Shown: positions 19,143 to 28,047, counted from the first letter of the stretch. The stretch: DNA of 64,000 bases from Alphaproteobacteria bacterium (GCA_016125405.1 WGLW01000003.1:1-64000); one strand, 5' to 3'. Notes: generated from the letters alone by a model not told the origin. Numbers and translations are program-made.

Positions 19143-19232
19143 TGGCGGAGAGAGAGGGATTCGAACCCTCGAAGGGGTTGCCCCCTTACGCCCTTAGCAG
19201 GGGCGCGCCTTCGACCACTCGGCCATCTCTCC
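19143..19232 (-). tRNA. tRNA-Ser (anticodon GCT)
   Basis: Read on the minus strand, a 7-bp acceptor stem (GGAGAGA/TCTCTCC), D-arm, an anticodon loop CTGCTAA with anticodon GCT, a long variable arm typical of serine tRNA, and T-arm GAGGGTTCGAATCCCTC. The discriminator is G and the 3' CCA is encoded (19143-19145). Length 90 nt. It decodes AGC/AGU. Confidence 0.95.
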
Positions 19233-19507
19233 CAGGGCGCCGTTTCAAGCGAAGCGGCAGTCCTAGCGAGATTTGCCGTGGGCGCAAGCCTGAAGGGCGG
19301 CGGCGCCGGCCGGAATTGACCTTGCGACGGGCGCGAGTATGGCGCGACGTCATCCGGAGTTTTTGTCCTCCGCGCCTTGAACCCCGGGCCGTCGGGACGC
19401 ACGATGGGCCTGCCCGGGCCGTGGAACGGCCCTGACGGCAATGCTTCTTTCGTGTCCGCCCGGACCCGCCCGCGGCCCTTCACCCCATGTTGTGAAGGAC
19501 AAAGACA

Positions 19508-21550
19508 ATGACCGGAGGAAAGGCGGCGACCGCGCGTGCGGTCGCCCTGACTGGACCCTGCGGGTCCGGAAAAACCACCCTGATGGAAGCCATGCTGCAC
19601 GCCTCTGGCGCGATCACGCGCAAGGGGTCGGTGGCGTCTGGCTCGTCGGTAGGCGATGCGAGCGAGGAGGCGAGGGCGCGGCAGCTTTCGACCGAACTCA
19701 ATGTCGCCGGCTTCGATTATCTGGGCGATCACTACACGGTTCTGGATTGTCCCGGTTCGGTCGATTTTGCTGCTGAAGCCGACGCCGTGCTGCCCGCGGT
19801 CGATCTCGCCATCGTCGTCGCCGAACCCGATCCCGCCCGCGCCATCCTTCTTCAGCCGATCCTGAAGCGGCTGGACGATCTCGGCGTGCCGCACATGATC
19901 TTCGTCAACAAGATCGACAAGGCGCGGGGCCGCCTGCGCGACCTGATCGAGGCGCTTCAGCGCTACAGCAGCACCCCGCTGGTGGCGCGGCAGATTCCGA
20001 TCTGGAAGAGCGACGCCGCCGCCGGCTGCATCGATCTCGCAATGGAGCGCGCCTTTCTCTACCAGTCCGGCAAGCCTTCGCAGCTCATCGAGATTCCCAA
20101 GGCCGACGCCGAGCGTGAGGCGGATGCGCGCTTCCACATGCTGGAGCAGGTGGCGGATTTCGACGACCGGCTGCTGGAGCAGCTGATCAGCGACCATGAA
20201 CCCGACCGCGACCACGTGCTCGCAGACCTTACGGAGGAACTCGGCCAGGCCGTGATTGCGCCGGTCTTCCTCGGTTCGGCGGAAAACGGCTCGGGCGTGC
20301 GCCGCCTGCTCAAGGCGCTGCGCCATGAAACGCCGCCGCTTGAGGCCGCGGCGGGTCGCGTGGGCGCCGATGGTCGCTCCGCGTGGGTGCTCAAGACGCG
20401 CTATGCCGGGCAAGCGGGCCGGCAGACGCTGGTGCGCGTCATGAGCGGCGAGTTGCGCGACGGTGAAACGCTCACCGCGCCTGACGGTTCGGCGGAACGC
20501 ATCGCGGGCGTGTTCGACGTGCAGGGCGAAACCCTGTCGAAGCAGGACATCGCGCGCGAGGGCGCGGTGGTGAGCCTTGGCCGGCTGGAAAAAGTGCGGC
20601 GCGGCGATCTTCTCGGCGCGGACGGCCAGAAACAGAAGACGCGGCCGACGATGCCATCCCGCCCGTCCGTCTACGCCTTCGCGGTCGAAACCCGCAACCG
20701 GCAGGACGACGTGAAGCTGACGGCCGCAATGGCGAAGCTGGTCGATGAAGACCCTTCGCTGGACTTCGGGCCGGACGCGGAGACGCATGAATTCCGTCTC
20801 TCGGGACAGGGCGAGATGCACCTCGCCGCCTCGCTGGATCGCCTCAAGCGCAAGTTCGGCGTCAGCATTACCTCCCGGCGGCCTCAGACCGGCTATCGCG
20901 AAACCATCCGGGCCTCGGCGACCCAGCGCGGGCGGCACAAGAAGCAGTCCGGCGGCCATGGCCAGTTTGGCGATGTGGTGATCGAGATCCGTCCGGGGTC
21001 GCGCGGATCGGGCTTTGCGTTCGACCAGAAGATTCACGGCGGCGTGGTTCCGAAACAGTATTTCGGCGCCATCGAAAATGGCGTGAGGGACGCGCTCGCG
21101 CGCGGGCCGCTTGGCTTTGAAGTCGTCGATGTCGAGGCGACCCTGCTCGATGGATCGTTCCACACGGTGGACAGTTCGGAGATCGCGTTCCGCACTGCTG
21201 CGCGCATTGCGGCATCCGAGGGGTTGGCGCAGTGCAACCCGGTCCTGCTTGAGCCGGTCTGCGATGTCACCATCCATGCGCCGTCCGATGCGCTCGCCCG
21301 CATCACGGCGATGATACCGGTCCGTCGCGGACAGATCCTTGGCTTCGCGCCGCGCGAGGGCTGGACCGGCTGGGAAAGCATCCGCGCCTACATGCCGGGA
21401 GACGAGTTGCACGACGCCATCCTGGAAATCCGCTCGGCGACGCAGGGGCTGGGCGAACTGGCCTTCGCATTCGACCACATGGCCGAACTCGCGGGCCGGA
21501 CCGCGGACCGGGTGGTCGAGGACCACCAGCACGCCATATCGGCCGCCTGA
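19508..21550 (+). CDS. Elongation factor G-like GTPase
   Basis: A 680-residue translational GTPase with EF-G domain order. G1 is GPCGSGKTT (16-24), G4 is NKID (134-137), and domains II-V follow, including the domain IV region (GGVVPKQYFGAIENGVRDAL) and a C-terminal IRSATQGLGELAFAFDHM. The switch II motif is DCPGS (80-84) where canonical EF-G has DTPGH, so the catalytic His position is Ser. This matches the second EF-G-like family of alphaproteobacteria, whose role is not settled, rather than the essential fusA beside rpsL/rpsG. No ribosomal protein genes are nearby. Confidence 0.85.
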   Translation: MTGGKAATARAVALTGPCGSGKTTLMEAMLHASGAITRKGSVASGSSVGDASEEARARQLSTELNVAGFDYLGDHYTVLDCPGSVDFAAEADAVLPAVDLAIVVAEPDPARAILLQPILKRLDDLGVPHMIFVNKIDKARGRLRDLIEALQRYSSTPLVARQIPIWKSDAAAGCIDLAMERAFLYQSGKPSQLIEIPKADAEREADARFHMLEQVADFDDRLLEQLISDHEPDRDHVLADLTEELGQAVIAPVFLGSAENGSGVRRLLKALRHETPPLEAAAGRVGADGRSAWVLKTRYAGQAGRQTLVRVMSGELRDGETLTAPDGSAERIAGVFDVQGETLSKQDIAREGAVVSLGRLEKVRRGDLLGADGQKQKTRPTMPSRPSVYAFAVETRNRQDDVKLTAAMAKLVDEDPSLDFGPDAETHEFRLSGQGEMHLAASLDRLKRKFGVSITSRRPQTGYRETIRASATQRGRHKKQSGGHGQFGDVVIEIRPGSRGSGFAFDQKIHGGVVPKQYFGAIENGVRDALARGPLGFEVVDVEATLLDGSFHTVDSSEIAFRTAARIAASEGLAQCNPVLLEPVCDVTIHAPSDALARITAMIPVRRGQILGFAPREGWTGWESIRAYMPGDELHDAILEIRSATQGLGELAFAFDHMAELAGRTADRVVEDHQHAISAA

Positions 21551-21660
21551 CCCGGATCCGGGGGTGCAGCTTGCGGCGACCGGCGGGATTGCCTCGACAA
21601 GGCTTCTGCCGGCGCCCTAGGCTGTCTGGAACAACAATGACCGGAATGCGGAGGACACCC

Positions 21661-22407
21661 ATGCGTACGCTTGCCCTTGTGCTTCTTGTTGGCGTCGCCG
21701 CCTGTGCCCACGATCCGGCCGCCAGGGCGGCGCCGCCGGCTGCAACGGCCGCCATCAATGCGGCGGTTGCGGATTCCGCGCGGCCCCAGGCGGACAAGGA
21801 CCTCGATCCGGAACGCAAGCCGGCCGAAATGCTGGCTTTCGCCGACGTGAAGCCCGGCGAAAAGATCGGCGAGCTGATCCCCGGCGGCGGCTATTTCAGT
21901 CGCATCTTCTCCAAGGCCGTGGGCCCGACCGGCAAGGTCTACGCCATCTCGTCCGAAAAACAGCTCGGCCGCTTCAAGGCGATCTCCGACGACAAGGCGA
22001 ATTATCCGAATGTCGGGGTTATCGATGTGAACGGGGACAAGTTCACCTCGCCCGAGCCGCTGGACATGATCTGGACCAGCCAGAACTACCACGACCTGAA
22101 GAACATCCCGGCGCCATTCGATATCAACGCCTATAACGCCAGCGTCTATCGCGCGCTGAAGCCGGGCGGCCTTTACATCGTGCTGGATCATGCCGCCAAG
22201 GAAGATGCGCCGGCCGACGTCACCGGCACCTTGCACCGCATCCAGCAGAGCGTGGTGAAGAAGGAGGTGCTCGCCGCCGGCTTCGAATATGTCGGCGAGA
22301 GCAACGCCGTGCGCAATCCGGACGATCCGCGTGACCAGAAGGTGTTCGATCCGTCGATCCGCCACAAGACGGATCAGTTCGTGATGAAATTCCGCAAGCC
22401 GAAATAG
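21661..22407 (+). CDS. Methyltransferase-like lipoprotein
   Basis: A 248-residue protein with a lipoprotein signal (MRTLALVLLVGVAACAHDPA; Cys15). The body has a Rossmann methyltransferase pattern: motif I-like IGELIPGGGYFSRIFSKAVG, then GKVYAISSE, VIDVNGDKF, MIWTSQNYHDL and LKPGGLYIVLDH. This is the predicted class I methyltransferase family that is exported in many proteobacteria; whether it binds SAM outside the cytoplasm is unproven. The start follows GGAGG. It is convergent with the dehydratase gene that opens the biosynthetic cluster. Confidence 0.75.
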   Translation: MRTLALVLLVGVAACAHDPAARAAPPAATAAINAAVADSARPQADKDLDPERKPAEMLAFADVKPGEKIGELIPGGGYFSRIFSKAVGPTGKVYAISSEKQLGRFKAISDDKANYPNVGVIDVNGDKFTSPEPLDMIWTSQNYHDLKNIPAPFDINAYNASVYRALKPGGLYIVLDHAAKEDAPADVTGTLHRIQQSVVKKEVLAAGFEYVGESNAVRNPDDPRDQKVFDPSIRHKTDQFVMKFRKPK

Positions 22408-22421
22408 GCGGCTCGGCCGCC
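22407..22421. terminator. Hairpin between convergent genes
   Basis: GGCGGC-TCG-GCCGCC begins at the last base of the methyltransferase stop codon and ends just before the stop of the minus-strand dehydratase. It could terminate both genes. There is no T-tract. Confidence 0.35.
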
Positions 22422-22422
22422 G

Positions 22423-22881
22423 TCAGGTCTCGGCTTCCAGCGACAGGGTCAGCGTGCCTGTTACCTGAACGCCGGGTCCGGCGCTGAGGTCGAACGCGTA
22501 TTGCGCGCCAAGGCCGGTCGAAGCGAGGCGCGTGGCGCGGATCTCCATTGTGCTGTCGCCCTGGTCCAGCCGGTCCGCCGTCCATGCGACGCCCGAGGCG
22601 ACGACCAGGAAGCCGCGCCGGGGCGGACCGCCGCGCGACAGCGCCGCATGAACCGCCATGGCCTGGGCGGCGTACTCGATCGCCGCAGAGGCGGGCAGGG
22701 CGCCGTTCACCCGCAGCGGATTGTCCGGCGACAGATGGGTGCGGGTGGTGCAGACCACCTCCTCGCCGGCCGCCGACACGACCTGATCGATCAGTCGCAT
22801 GGCGCCTGAATGTGGGATCAGGGCCGCCACGCCGTCCGGGCCGATGGGCAGGGCGTCGATAGAAGGGTCGCTCGGTGTCAT
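22423..22881 (-). CDS. ApeP-like hotdog 3-hydroxyacyl-ACP dehydratase
   Basis: A 152-residue hotdog protein. IPHSGAMRLIDQV carries the His of the FabZ/ApeP active site, and ASAAIEYAAQAMAVHAAL carries the acidic partner on the long hotdog helix. ApeP-type dehydratases remove water from 3-hydroxyacyl-ACP during aryl polyene assembly. The start at ATG 22881 is chosen; a TTG at 22896 is an alternative. It is divergent from the second hotdog gene with a 63-bp shared upstream region, so it belongs with the cluster that follows. Confidence 0.75.
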   Translation of the reverse strand: MTPSDPSIDALPIGPDGVAALIPHSGAMRLIDQVVSAAGEEVVCTTRTHLSPDNPLRVNGALPASAAIEYAAQAMAVHAALSRGGPPRRGFLVVASGVAWTADRLDQGDSTMEIRATRLASTGLGAQYAFDLSAGPGVQVTGTLTLSLEAET

Positions 22882-22944
22882 GACGTTCCGATACAACAGA
22901 CGTGCGCCCTTGCCACCAGCGCCCGCCGCGCGGCATCAACAGCC

Positions 22945-23247
22945 ATGCCCGAATCATTTCGAATCAGTGCGGATCATCCGGCCATGCCGGGCCACTTCCC
23001 CGGACGTCCGGTGGTGCCTGGCGCGGTTATCCTGCAGTGTGTCCTCGATGCCGCAGCCGCGGCGAATCCCGACAGCGCCATCGGCGGCGTCAGGCGGGTA
23101 AAATTCCTGCGCGTGCTGTCGCCGGAAGAGGCGTTTTCAATCGAATTCGAGCCGCCGGGGGCTTCCGGCCTGAAGTTTCGCGTGCGATCAGCGGACGCGC
23201 CGGTCGCCGACGGTCAGCTGATGTTCAGGCGCGGCGACGGAAGCTAG
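22945..23247 (+). CDS. ApeI-like hotdog dehydratase/thioesterase
   Basis: A 100-residue hotdog protein with the FabA/FabZ-like signature GHFPGRPVVPGAVIL, including the His of the HFPxxPxxPG motif, after ISADHPAMP. It is short, as ApeI-type partners are. It probably works with the divergent ApeP-like protein to dehydrate growing polyene intermediates; hydrolysis of the thioester is an alternative. It is the first gene of the plus-strand arm of the cluster. The ribosome site is weak. Confidence 0.7.
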   Translation: MPESFRISADHPAMPGHFPGRPVVPGAVILQCVLDAAAAANPDSAIGGVRRVKFLRVLSPEEAFSIEFEPPGASGLKFRVRSADAPVADGQLMFRRGDGS

Positions 23248-23380
23248 ACTTGCATGTGGGACAGGCGTTGGGGACAGCCGTCCGGACTGCGCCAAGGCGT
23301 CCCATGGCGGCGGGTTGACACCTAGGGTGGGTAGCGACAATGGACGTGTTCAAACGGGGCGGGTTGGAGATCGCACTTCG

Positions 23381-24331
23381 ATGAAAAAGGTGCTGATCAT
23401 CCACTATTCCCAGACGGGACAGCTGACCGACATCCTGAAGTCGATCGCCGGGCCGCTGGAGAAAAATCCCGAAATTTCCGTGACGTTCGCCAACATCGCG
23501 CCGAAGACGCCGTTTCCGTTCCCGTGGGGGTTCTGGCGGTTCTTCAACACCTTCCCGGAAACCGTCTACGAGGATGCCGGCCCTGTGGATATCGTCGGGG
23601 CTGATCCCGCCGGCGATTACGATCTGGTGATCCTGGGCTACACGGTCTGGTTCCTGTCGCCTTCGCTGCCCACCACGGCGTTCCTCAACACCGCCGAGGG
23701 TCAGGCGCTGCTCAAGGGCAAGCAGGTGATCACGGTGATCGGCTGCCGCAACATGTGGCTGCAGGCGCAGGAGCGTATGAAACAGCGCCTCGCCGATATC
23801 GGTGCGCGGCTGACGGACAATGTGGTTCTGATCGACAGCGTGCATTCGGCCGCCTCGTTCTATTCGACGCCGATGTGGATGGTGTTCGGCAACAAGGGCC
23901 CGTATTTCGGCGGCAAGATTCCCGAAGCCGGCATCTCGAAGGACGACATCGCGCGCGCCTCGCGGTTCGGCGAGGCCATCGCCGCCCAGTTGCCGGATCG
24001 CCCGGCGCAATCCACCGCGCCGATGCTGGCGGGGCTGGGCGCGGTCAAGATCAACGACAAGCTGATCGCCTCGGAAAAGGTCGCCAAGCGCAGCTTCATG
24101 CTGTGGGGCAAGCTGCTTCGCGCCATCGGCAAGCCGTCCAATCCGATCCGGGTGGCGGTGATCGGGCTCTACTTCCTGTTCCTGCTGACCCTCATCCTCA
24201 CGGTTGTTCCGCTGCTGGCGATCATCAAGAAGCTGATCGAGCCGCTGACGCGCGCCAAGATCGCCGCCGAGCATGCCTATTTCGCCGCGCCATCGGGGGA
24301 ATCGCGCGCCCAGCTGGACCAGGGTGCATGA
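23381..24331 (+). CDS. darA: Dialkylresorcinol condensing enzyme DarA
   Basis: A 316-residue protein with a flavodoxin-like N-terminus (KKVLIIHYSQTGQLTDIL), the segment FPFPWGFWRFFNTFPETVYE, and a C-terminal hydrophobic hairpin (VIGLYFLFLLTLILTVVPLL) that would tie it to the membrane. This architecture is that of DarA, which acts with DarB to build the cyclohexanedione/resorcinol ring from two beta-ketoacyl chains. The start is at the ATG preceding KKVLI, after GGAGA. Its stop overlaps the darB start (ATGA). Confidence 0.82.
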   Translation: MKKVLIIHYSQTGQLTDILKSIAGPLEKNPEISVTFANIAPKTPFPFPWGFWRFFNTFPETVYEDAGPVDIVGADPAGDYDLVILGYTVWFLSPSLPTTAFLNTAEGQALLKGKQVITVIGCRNMWLQAQERMKQRLADIGARLTDNVVLIDSVHSAASFYSTPMWMVFGNKGPYFGGKIPEAGISKDDIARASRFGEAIAAQLPDRPAQSTAPMLAGLGAVKINDKLIASEKVAKRSFMLWGKLLRAIGKPSNPIRVAVIGLYFLFLLTLILTVVPLLAIIKKLIEPLTRAKIAAEHAYFAAPSGESRAQLDQGA

Positions 24332-25467
24332 CCAGGCACGCATACATTACCCAGACCGCCGCCTTTCTGCCCAACGCGCCTGTTGGCAATGAGGACATGG
24401 AACGCGTCATCGGCCAGTCCGGCGATCGGCCCTCGCGCGCGCGCCGCATGGTGCTGCGCTCGAACGGAATCGTATCGCGTCACTACGCCATCGACCCGGA
24501 CACGCTGAAGCCCAGCCATTCCAACGCGCAGATGACGGCCGAGGCTGTGCGCGCGCTGGGTGCGGACCTGGATGCGGTCGGCTGCATGGCCTGCGGCACG
24601 TCCACGCCGGACCAGCTGATGCCCAACCACGCCGTGATGACGCAGGGCGAACTGAAGATGCACGCGGCGGAAGTCATCGCCACCAGCGGCATCTGCCTCT
24701 CGGGCGCGACCGCCATGAAATACGCCTGGATGGCGGTGACCAGCGGCCAGCACGACGCGGCAGTCGCCACCGGATCGGATCTCGCAACCGCACTGACCCA
24801 GGCCAACAATTTCAGCGCCGAGTCCGACGACAAGATCGACGCCCTGGCGAAGCGCCCCGAGATCGCCTTTGAAAAAGACTTCCTGCGCTGGATGCTTTCG
24901 GACGGCGCCGGCGCCGTGCTGCTGGAAGCAGAGCCGCGCAAGGACGCGCTCAACCTTCGCGTCGACTGGATAGACATCGCCAGCCACGCCGGCGACATGG
25001 AAACCTGCATGTATGCCGGCGCTGTCAAGAACGACGACGGCACGGTCACCTCGTGGACCCGCATGGACCGCGATGAACGCGACCGCCAGTCCGCTCTCGC
25101 CATCAAGCAGGACGTCAAACTGCTGAACGAGGAAGTGATCCGCTACACGCTGGAGAAAACGCTGCAGCCGATCGTTGTGAAGCGTGGTCTCAAGGTCGAG
25201 GACATCGACCACTTCCTGCCGCACTATTCCTCGAACTTCTTCCGCGACCGCGTGAAGGCCGGGCTCGACAATGTCGGCTTCCCGATCCCGCAGGACCGCT
25301 GGTTCTCCAACCTCAACCAGCGCGGCAACACCGGCGCGGCCTCGATCTACATCATGATCGACGAACTGATCCGCTCGGGCCGGGTGGAGCGCGGCCAGCG
25401 CCTGCTGTGCTGGGTGCCGGAAAGCGGCCGCTTCAGCGCCGGCTTCATTCACCTTACGGCAGTCTAG
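24328..25467 (+). CDS. darB: DarB-type ketosynthase III
   Basis: A 379-residue KAS III-family enzyme. The thiolase-fold triad is visible: Cys123 in SGICLSG, His299 in DHFLPHYSSNF and Asn334 in NQRGNTG. DarB joins two beta-keto thioesters and, with DarA, closes the ring of dialkylresorcinols and of the flexirubin alkyl-resorcinol half. It is coupled to darA by an ATGA overlap. This pair is the best diagnostic in the window for a resorcinol-type pathway. Confidence 0.82.
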   Translation: MTRHAYITQTAAFLPNAPVGNEDMERVIGQSGDRPSRARRMVLRSNGIVSRHYAIDPDTLKPSHSNAQMTAEAVRALGADLDAVGCMACGTSTPDQLMPNHAVMTQGELKMHAAEVIATSGICLSGATAMKYAWMAVTSGQHDAAVATGSDLATALTQANNFSAESDDKIDALAKRPEIAFEKDFLRWMLSDGAGAVLLEAEPRKDALNLRVDWIDIASHAGDMETCMYAGAVKNDDGTVTSWTRMDRDERDRQSALAIKQDVKLLNEEVIRYTLEKTLQPIVVKRGLKVEDIDHFLPHYSSNFFRDRVKAGLDNVGFPIPQDRWFSNLNQRGNTGAASIYIMIDELIRSGRVERGQRLLCWVPESGRFSAGFIHLTAV

Positions 25468-25606
25468 GCGTTAGCTGCGCCCGTCAGCGCGGTTATCACA
25501 AACGATCACGAGGATATTCGCGATCGCTCGTTGCCTGAGCCGCCAACGCTTGGCATGGGGTTTGGGCCCGATGCAGTCCCAGGGCGTCAGGCGAGAAAGC
25601 TTCCCC

Positions 25607-26560
25607 ATGCGGCTTCCGAAATTTACGCGCGCCGCAGCCTGTGGGCTTTCTGCGATCGTCCTTGCCGCTGTTGCAGCTTCCAGCGCCGCCGCGCAATCGG
25701 CCGGCCAGCCGGTGATTCCCAGAAGCGCCGACGGACATCCGGACCTTCAGGGAATCTGGTCCAGCCAGTGGCTGACGCCGGTTGAGCGGCCCGCGAGCGT
25801 CAAGGCGCTGGTCCTCGACGAGGCGCAGGCCAGAAAGCTCACGTCTGAAATCCTGACGCGCGCGGACGAGGGCAATCCGCTCGATCCGGAACTCTCGAAC
25901 CCGGACGCGAAATCCCTCGCGATCGTTCGCGGTCAGTATCGCAGCTCGCAGATCATCGATCCGCCCGACGGCAAGCTTCCGCTCAACGACGCCGGACGCG
26001 CTGCGATGCGCGGCTATATCGGCGGCCTCGACGGGCCCGAACAACGCATGACCACGGAGCGCTGCATTGGCGGCGTCGGCTGGGCCCCGTTGCAGATCCG
26101 CAGCGCGAACATGCTCCACCGCATTGTTCAGACGCCGAACTATGTGGTGCTCCATACGGAAGCCTATGACGATCTGCGGATCATCCCGGTGGGCGTCCCC
26201 CACATGCCGCGCGCCGTCAGTCCGCCCGGCGGCGATTCAACCGCCCGCTGGGACGGCGACGTGCTCGAGGTCGAAACCCGGAATTTCGCGCCGGACCTCT
26301 CCACCCACGGGATCGTAACCGTGCTGAGTCCCAAGGCGGTCATTGTCGAGCGCTTCGAACTCGTCAGCCCTGACGAGTTGATCTACCGCTACACGGTCAA
26401 CGATCCCGAATACTATTCATCGCCCTGGACGGCCGAGTATTCGTTGGCCCGCACCAGGGACCAGATGTACGAATACGCCTGCCACGAAGGCAATTATTCA
26501 CTGCGCGGCATGCTCTGGGGCGCGCGCCGCCAGCAGCGCGAGGCAGGCGGCGGCAAGTAG
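25607..26560 (+). CDS. Exported protein of unknown function (PDLQGIW family)
   Basis: A 317-residue protein with a signal peptide (MRLPKFTRAAACGLSAIVLA, then AVAASSAAAQ). The mature part starts with RSADGHPDLQGIWSSQWLTP and ends in a beta-rich region (STARWDGDVLEVETRNF, ELIYRYTVNDPEYY). This start pattern is frequent among exported proteins of Caulobacter-like and acidobacterial genomes, without known function. It is set off by a 139-bp gap from darB and 99 bp from the next gene and has no link to polyketide chemistry, so it looks inserted in the cluster. The start is at the ATG that begins the signal peptide; a longer frame begins at 25550. Confidence 0.6.
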   Translation: MRLPKFTRAAACGLSAIVLAAVAASSAAAQSAGQPVIPRSADGHPDLQGIWSSQWLTPVERPASVKALVLDEAQARKLTSEILTRADEGNPLDPELSNPDAKSLAIVRGQYRSSQIIDPPDGKLPLNDAGRAAMRGYIGGLDGPEQRMTTERCIGGVGWAPLQIRSANMLHRIVQTPNYVVLHTEAYDDLRIIPVGVPHMPRAVSPPGGDSTARWDGDVLEVETRNFAPDLSTHGIVTVLSPKAVIVERFELVSPDELIYRYTVNDPEYYSSPWTAEYSLARTRDQMYEYACHEGNYSLRGMLWGARRQQREAGGGK

Positions 26561-26659
26561 CCGGATCCCGGGCCGAAGTCTGATCCCGGCGGCTGCCGGT
26601 GGATGACGGCGGCGAGTGGCCCCGCTAGTCTCTGCGTCATCGAATCTTGGACAGGCGCT

Positions 26660-27061
26660 GTGAAGAAAGAAGACGTTCCCCAGGACAAGGCGGCCGCGCT
26701 CGGCGGACAGCGCAAGCTGCTCTATGCGGTCGACGACAAGGGCGAGTACACCGGCGTCGCCTCGGTGGGCTGGGAGCCGGAGGACTACGCCACCACCACC
26801 GCCGTGAAAGAGATCGACCGCCTGCGCGACGATGCGCTGGCGCGCGCCCGCAAGGGGACAACCGCGCCGCTGGAATATCACATGTACGCCCGCCGCATGG
26901 AGCCCGCGACCCTGTCGCAGACCACCGGCTGGCCAGAATGGCGCGTGCGCCGGCATTTTCGTCCGGGGGTGTTTGCAAAGCTTCCGGCGAGGATGATCGC
27001 GCGCTATGTCGACGCGCTCGGCCTCACCGCCGAGGAGTTGCATGGGCTGCCGCCGGAATGA
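26660..27061 (+). CDS. Small conserved protein of the resorcinol cluster
   Basis: A 133-residue soluble protein starting at a GTG (KKEDVPQDKAAALGGQRKLL). The C-terminal ~60 residues have the look of a helix-turn-helix: TLSQTTGWPEWRVRRHFRP then FAKLPARMIARYVDALGLTA. I recall similar unannotated proteins starting K(K/R)xDVPQDK next to flexirubin/dialkylresorcinol genes of Bacteroidetes; this should be verified. Its stop overlaps the BtrH-like gene (ATGA). It could be a cluster regulator or an enzyme-associated factor. Confidence 0.6.
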   Translation: MKKEDVPQDKAAALGGQRKLLYAVDDKGEYTGVASVGWEPEDYATTTAVKEIDRLRDDALARARKGTTAPLEYHMYARRMEPATLSQTTGWPEWRVRRHFRPGVFAKLPARMIARYVDALGLTAEELHGLPPE

Positions 27062-28047
27062 TTGAGTTTCAGCACCGCCAGTCGGCGCATTGCGAGACGG
27101 GCGTCGTCTCCAACCTGCTGACCCACAACGGCCTCGCGATGAGCGAGCCGATGGCGTTCGGCCTCTCGTCCTCGATGACCTTCGCCTACATCCCGATGGT
27201 GAAGATGGCCGGCATGCCGCTGATCGGATACCGCCACCTTCCGGGCAGCGTCATCTCGGGCGTGGCTAAGCGCCTGAAAATGAAATGGGACAAGCGGACC
27301 TTTTCCAGTCCCGATGACGGCATGAAGGCGCTCGACGCCCATCTGGAATCGGGCAGGGCGGTCGGCATGCAGACCAGCGTTTACTGGCTGCCCTATTTCC
27401 CGCCGGACATGCGCTTCCATTTCAACGCCCACAATCTCGTCGCCTATGGCCGCGAGGGCGATGATTATCTGGTCAGCGATCCGGTATTCGAACAGCCCAA
27501 CCGGTGCGACGCCGCATCGATGCGCAAGGCGCGCTTCGCCAAGGGCGCGATGGCCGCGAAGGGCATGCTCTACTACCCGGTCGATACGCCGAGCGAGATC
27601 GATTACGCGGAGGCGGTGCCCACAGCCATCCGCTGGAACCGCAAGACGATGACCAAGGCGCCGATCCCCATCGTCGGCATTCGGGGCATTCGCTATCTCG
27701 GCCGCAAGATCAGCCGGCTGGGCAAGGGCGCCGAGCGCGAGAAATATCTGCCGCTCTATCTCGGTCACATCGTCCGCATGCAGGAAGAGATCGGCACGGG
27801 CGGCGCGGGTTTCCGCTTCATCTATGCGGCGTTCCTGCAGGAGTCCGCCGCGAAGCTGAACAATCCGCTGCTCAAGGACGCCGCCGTGAAGCTTACGGAC
27901 GCGGGCGATGAATGGCGCCGGTTCGCGCTGCAGGCCACCAAGATGTGCCGCGGCCGCATGAAGATGGACACCGACGTCCTCGAAGGCCAGCTCAACAAGA
28001 TCGCCGACCAGGAGCGCGACTTCTGGAAAATGCTGGTCGAGGTCTAG
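27058..28047 (+). CDS. BtrH N-terminal/DUF4872-type transferase
   Basis: A 329-residue protein. The N-terminal half has the BtrH papain-like pattern: SAHCETGVVSNLL with Cys12 as nucleophile, later FHFNAHNLVAYG with a catalytic-type His, and DYLVSDP supplying an acidic residue. The C-terminal half is helical, in line with DUF4872. BtrH moves an acyl group from an ACP to an amine in butirosin synthesis; relatives occur in aryl polyene and flexirubin clusters, so acyl transfer from the cluster ACP is the natural guess. It overlaps the preceding small gene by 4 bp and is convergent with the KS-like gene, sharing the bases CTAG at their stops. Confidence 0.7.
   Translation: MIEFQHRQSAHCETGVVSNLLTHNGLAMSEPMAFGLSSSMTFAYIPMVKMAGMPLIGYRHLPGSVISGVAKRLKMKWDKRTFSSPDDGMKALDAHLESGRAVGMQTSVYWLPYFPPDMRFHFNAHNLVAYGREGDDYLVSDPVFEQPNRCDAASMRKARFAKGAMAAKGMLYYPVDTPSEIDYAEAVPTAIRWNRKTMTKAPIPIVGIRGIRYLGRKISRLGKGAEREKYLPLYLGHIVRMQEEIGTGGAGFRFIYAAFLQESAAKLNNPLLKDAAVKLTDAGDEWRRFALQATKMCRGRMKMDTDVLEGQLNKIADQERDFWKMLVEV

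Noticed and set aside
18140-21532. A 1130-codon open frame on the minus strand
   Set aside because: It runs antisense through the molybdenum hydroxylase, the tRNA-Ser and the EF-G-like gene. No domain can be read, and both sense genes are complete.
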